DNA from: Metapseudomonas resinovorans DSM 21078
GTDB taxonomy: Bacteria > Pseudomonadota > Gammaproteobacteria > Pseudomonadales > Pseudomonadaceae
Direction of reading: 5' to 3'
Assembly: GCF_000423545.1 (NCBI RefSeq)
Contig: NZ_AUIE01000010.1
Location: forward strand, 124,001-188,000
Length of the DNA: 64,000 bases
In this document: positions 62,208-64,000 of the stretch, piece after piece
Numbering within the stretch: the stretch's first letter is position 1
Layout of the letters: each line of letters begins with the position of its first letter
The notes under the pieces: model-generated
What the model saw: only the letters and a program-made list of their open reading frames with translations
Told to the model about the DNA's origin: nothing
Database searches by the model: none
Made by a program: the position numbers and the translations under genes

Positions 62208-63463
62208 TGGTGAATCTCCCCGTAGGTGAAGTGGAGCCTGGCGCCGGTCAGGGCACGCTGGCCCTCGACGTCGATGTGATTCAGACGTGCCTCAATCAGC
62301 TCGCGGCGCGCCGCAATAACGGAGGACAGGTCGCCCGTGCCGGCGCGGTAGCTGGCCGTGGTCAGGTCGACCTTCTCTTTCGCCAGCGGCAGCAGGCTGT
62401 CCTGGCTGCGACGGACCGAGCGATTCAGGCGCTCGTATTCAGCAAGGTCCGCTTCCAGTTGCTGGGCGCTTTCCCGTGTACGAGCCTCGCGCTCTGCCTC
62501 CAGTTGGTTGAGTTCGGCACGGCGGGCAGCGATCGTGGGGTTCTGCCGGGACCCTGGAAACAGCGGTAGGTCGAAGGTGAACTCCACGCTCACCATGTCG
62601 CCAAACTCACGGGCCCGGCGTTGGTAGTCGACCTCCCAGCTCCAGTCGGGCTTCTTCTCCGCCTCTGCCTCTCGCACTTTGGCTTCGGCCTCGCCGGTGA
62701 TGTGCGCATAAGCTGCCAGCTCAGGATTCCGCTCCAGCTTGCCGGCATATTCCGCAGCCGTAATCGGCCAGACTGGCAGTTCGCCGACCAAGGGCTCGTC
62801 CGCGGCCGGGCCGATCCAGCGGCGCAGCGCAGCACGTGCCACGGCCCGCTGGCGAACCAGTTCGTCCTCCTGCTCGGCGAGTTGGGCCGCCTCCTGTTTC
62901 GCGGTCACCGCATCCGCTGCCTGGGCCCGTCCCCCGGCAATTTGCGCGTTCACCGTGGTGGCCAGGAGCCGATTCTCCCGGAACAACTCGCCAAAGAGCG
63001 CTTGCTTGCGCTCCACCGAATAACGGGTGATCCAGGCTTCAGCAGTGCCTTGGCGAATCTTCAGACGCTCAATGCGGCCATCCGCGGCAGCGCGATCTAC
63101 GGCTGCATTGGCGACCTCACTGCGCGCCCGACGCTTGTCGCCGTTGGGCATTTCTTGCATGACCCCAACCATCTGCATGGTCATGAAGTCTTCCTTGAGG
63201 GACCAGCGGTCGGCGCCGCCAACGGGGTAGTTCTGCACGCCGAGAATCAATTTTGGGTCCGGCAGTTCACCGGCAGGAATGGCAGCACTGCTGGCGGCTT
63301 GCAGTTTGTACGTCTGGGCGGCGAGAGATGGAGCGTTGTCCTCGGCCAGCCGCAAGGCTTCATCGAGGGTCAAGTCGGCGGCGTGGCTGGGTGCGCCAAT
63401 TACAGATGCCACCATGGCGGCGATTGGCCAGCCTGTGCGATAGCGTGTGGGGTTCATCGTCAC
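62204..63463 (-). CDS. cusC: CusC-like outer-membrane efflux channel
   Basis: This 419-residue TolC-family protein has a signal peptide (PIAAMVASVIGAPSHAA), the outer-membrane efflux repeats (LTLDEALRLAEDNAPSLAAQ and QEAAQLAEQEDELVRQRAVA) and long coiled-coil helices. It forms the outer-membrane exit of the CusCBA pump. It lacks the lipoprotein Cys of classical CusC and is closer to CzcC-type channels. ATGs at 63463 and 63457 are both possible starts. Confidence 0.9.
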   Translation of the reverse strand: MTMNPTRYRTGWPIAAMVASVIGAPSHAADLTLDEALRLAEDNAPSLAAQTYKLQAASSAAIPAGELPDPKLILGVQNYPVGGADRWSLKEDFMTMQMVGVMQEMPNGDKRRARSEVANAAVDRAAADGRIERLKIRQGTAEAWITRYSVERKQALFGELFRENRLLATTVNAQIAGGRAQAADAVTAKQEAAQLAEQEDELVRQRAVARAALRRWIGPAADEPLVGELPVWPITAAEYAGKLERNPELAAYAHITGEAEAKVREAEAEKKPDWSWEVDYQRRAREFGDMVSVEFTFDLPLFPGSRQNPTIAARRAELNQLEAEREARTRESAQQLEADLAEYERLNRSVRRSQDSLLPLAKEKVDLTTASYRAGTGDLSSVIAARRELIEARLNHIDVEGQRALTGARLHFTYGEIHQ

Positions 63464-63554
63464 GATTCCTGTGAAGCTCCGCTGCGCGGCTTACGGCACG
63501 AACGGAGATTAGCTGCGCCGCGTGAGTAGGGCGGCAGTCAGTAGGGAACAGGAA

Positions 63555-63887
63555 TCAAACGCAGGGGGGATGCCAGATGCTGGATGGCGTTCGTTCAGGC
63601 AGGAAATCGCTGATGGAGGTCGTTGCTACGGGGAAAGCCAGGTCCAAAACAGGCTTCAGGAATCTCACCTGCAGGATGCTGACGGTCTTGCATTCCATGC
63701 CAGGCTTGCAGAGCTTGCCATTATCGGAATTGCCGTGACAGCAGTCCGCGCCCGTGTACATCACTTTGCTCATGCTCGCGGACTTCATCGGGCAGGGCGC
63801 CGACGGCGACTGTTCGCCCGCCATCCCGTTGAAAGGAAGCGCAAAGCTAAACAGCAGAAACAGACACAGGCGCAGGTAGCGTTGCAT
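63555..63887 (-). CDS. small secreted Cys-containing protein upstream of cusCBA
   Basis: This 110-residue protein has a signal peptide (LCLFLLFSFALPFNGMAGE) and clustered cysteines: PCPMKSASMSK, TGADCCHGNSDNGKLCKPGMECK and a final PPCV. Met and Cys clusters suggest a periplasmic copper-binding or redox protein. Proteins of this sort are often the first gene of Pseudomonas cus/czc operons, but I know no function. Box 8 lies 37 bp upstream. Confidence 0.75.
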   Translation of the reverse strand: MQRYLRLCLFLLFSFALPFNGMAGEQSPSAPCPMKSASMSKVMYTGADCCHGNSDNGKLCKPGMECKTVSILQVRFLKPVLDLAFPVATTSISDFLPERTPSSIWHPPCV

Positions 63888-63923
63888 GTGGGGCAGTTTA
63901 GACCGGGTTCTGGGGGCTAACTA

Positions 63924-63937
63924 TTACGATTCTGTAA
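63924..63937 (-). promoter_or_regulatory. CopR-type box 8 (cus operon)
   Basis: TTACGATTCTGTAA lies 37 bp before the first gene of the cus operon and matches the TTACG-N4-TGTAA form exactly. Confidence 0.75.
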
Positions 63938-64000
63938 GGCTTGGAAAGCGTTCGCCGAGGTTGATCGAGGGCTCTAAGTTGCCCATTTTTGGCGCTCGCG

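Noticed and set aside
34228-64000. Right end of the inner Tn4651-type element
   Set aside because: I looked for a reversed copy of the terminal repeat (TTATCTCGGCAT-like) in the copper island and at the window end and found none by eye; it probably lies beyond 64000.

Overview
The window is GC-rich DNA that looks like Pseudomonas. This is inferred from the protein families present (OprD porin, PtrA-like copper peptides, CopRS, OruR-type AraC regulators) and from codon use, not from a database match. It falls into three blocks.

Block 1 (about 1-27.1 kb) is a catabolic region for a hydrophobic or amine-containing carbon source. A leftward cluster encodes a cytochrome c (cut by the window edge), a Tat-exported flavin amine oxidase, a membrane protein, a DAO-type FAD oxidoreductase, an SCP2-type thiolase, an acyl-CoA ligase, a saccharopine-dehydrogenase-like reductase and an acyl-CoA dehydrogenase preceded by a coupled 52-codon small ORF. 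After a GAF-PAS-GGDEF-EAL protein and a soluble PAS chemoreceptor-like protein comes a second leftward operon: DUF1329, DUF1302, an RND/MMPL permease and a YCF48 beta-propeller. This set is often found with uptake of sterols and other hydrophobic substrates. It begins beside a 22-bp perfect palindrome and a divergent TetR gene. An SDR, a bifunctional enoyl-CoA hydratase/3-hydroxyacyl-CoA dehydrogenase and two tandem AraC regulators complete the block.

Block 2 (about 27.1-35 kb) is a transposon scar zone. Terminal repeats of the Tn4651 type occur at 28767 and 30979 in the same orientation, with a weaker copy at 31143. There is one intact tnpT-rst-tnpS cointegrate-resolution module, a 5'-truncated second tnpS, a 3' scrap of a second tnpT, a diguanylate cyclase that looks like a passenger gene, and fragments of a CDF metal exporter, an IstB-like protein and an isoprenylcysteine methyltransferase family protein. 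The arrangement is best explained by successive, nested insertions.

Block 3 (about 35-64 kb) is a large copper-resistance island that was probably delivered by the innermost transposon. It holds copRS with a coupled small gene and an AraC gene; a PtrA-like peptide; two CopI-like cupredoxins; DUF2933; a Cu P-type ATPase; a DsbG-like protein; CopZ behind a MerR-type dyad; TraX; a bufferin operon (peptide, MNIO maturase, DUF2063 partner); a second PtrA-like peptide; a CopA oxidase/Met-His peptide/CopB/cytochrome c/DUF411 operon; an unnamed cupredoxin, LolA-like and SRPBCC-membrane gene trio; an OprD porin; a PtrA-DUF2790 fusion; and cusCBA with a CusF domain fused to CusB. Eight copies of one 14-bp inverted repeat (TTAC-R-N4-TGTAA type) sit in front of nearly every transcription unit of this island and mark a probable CopR regulon.

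The island covers most known ways to handle periplasmic and cytoplasmic copper: oxidation, binding, ATP-driven export, proton-driven export and peptide chelation. The least described parts are the bufferin operon under a CopR-type box, the family of small secreted proteins sharing one N-terminal module, and the cupredoxin/LolA-like/SRPBCC trio.
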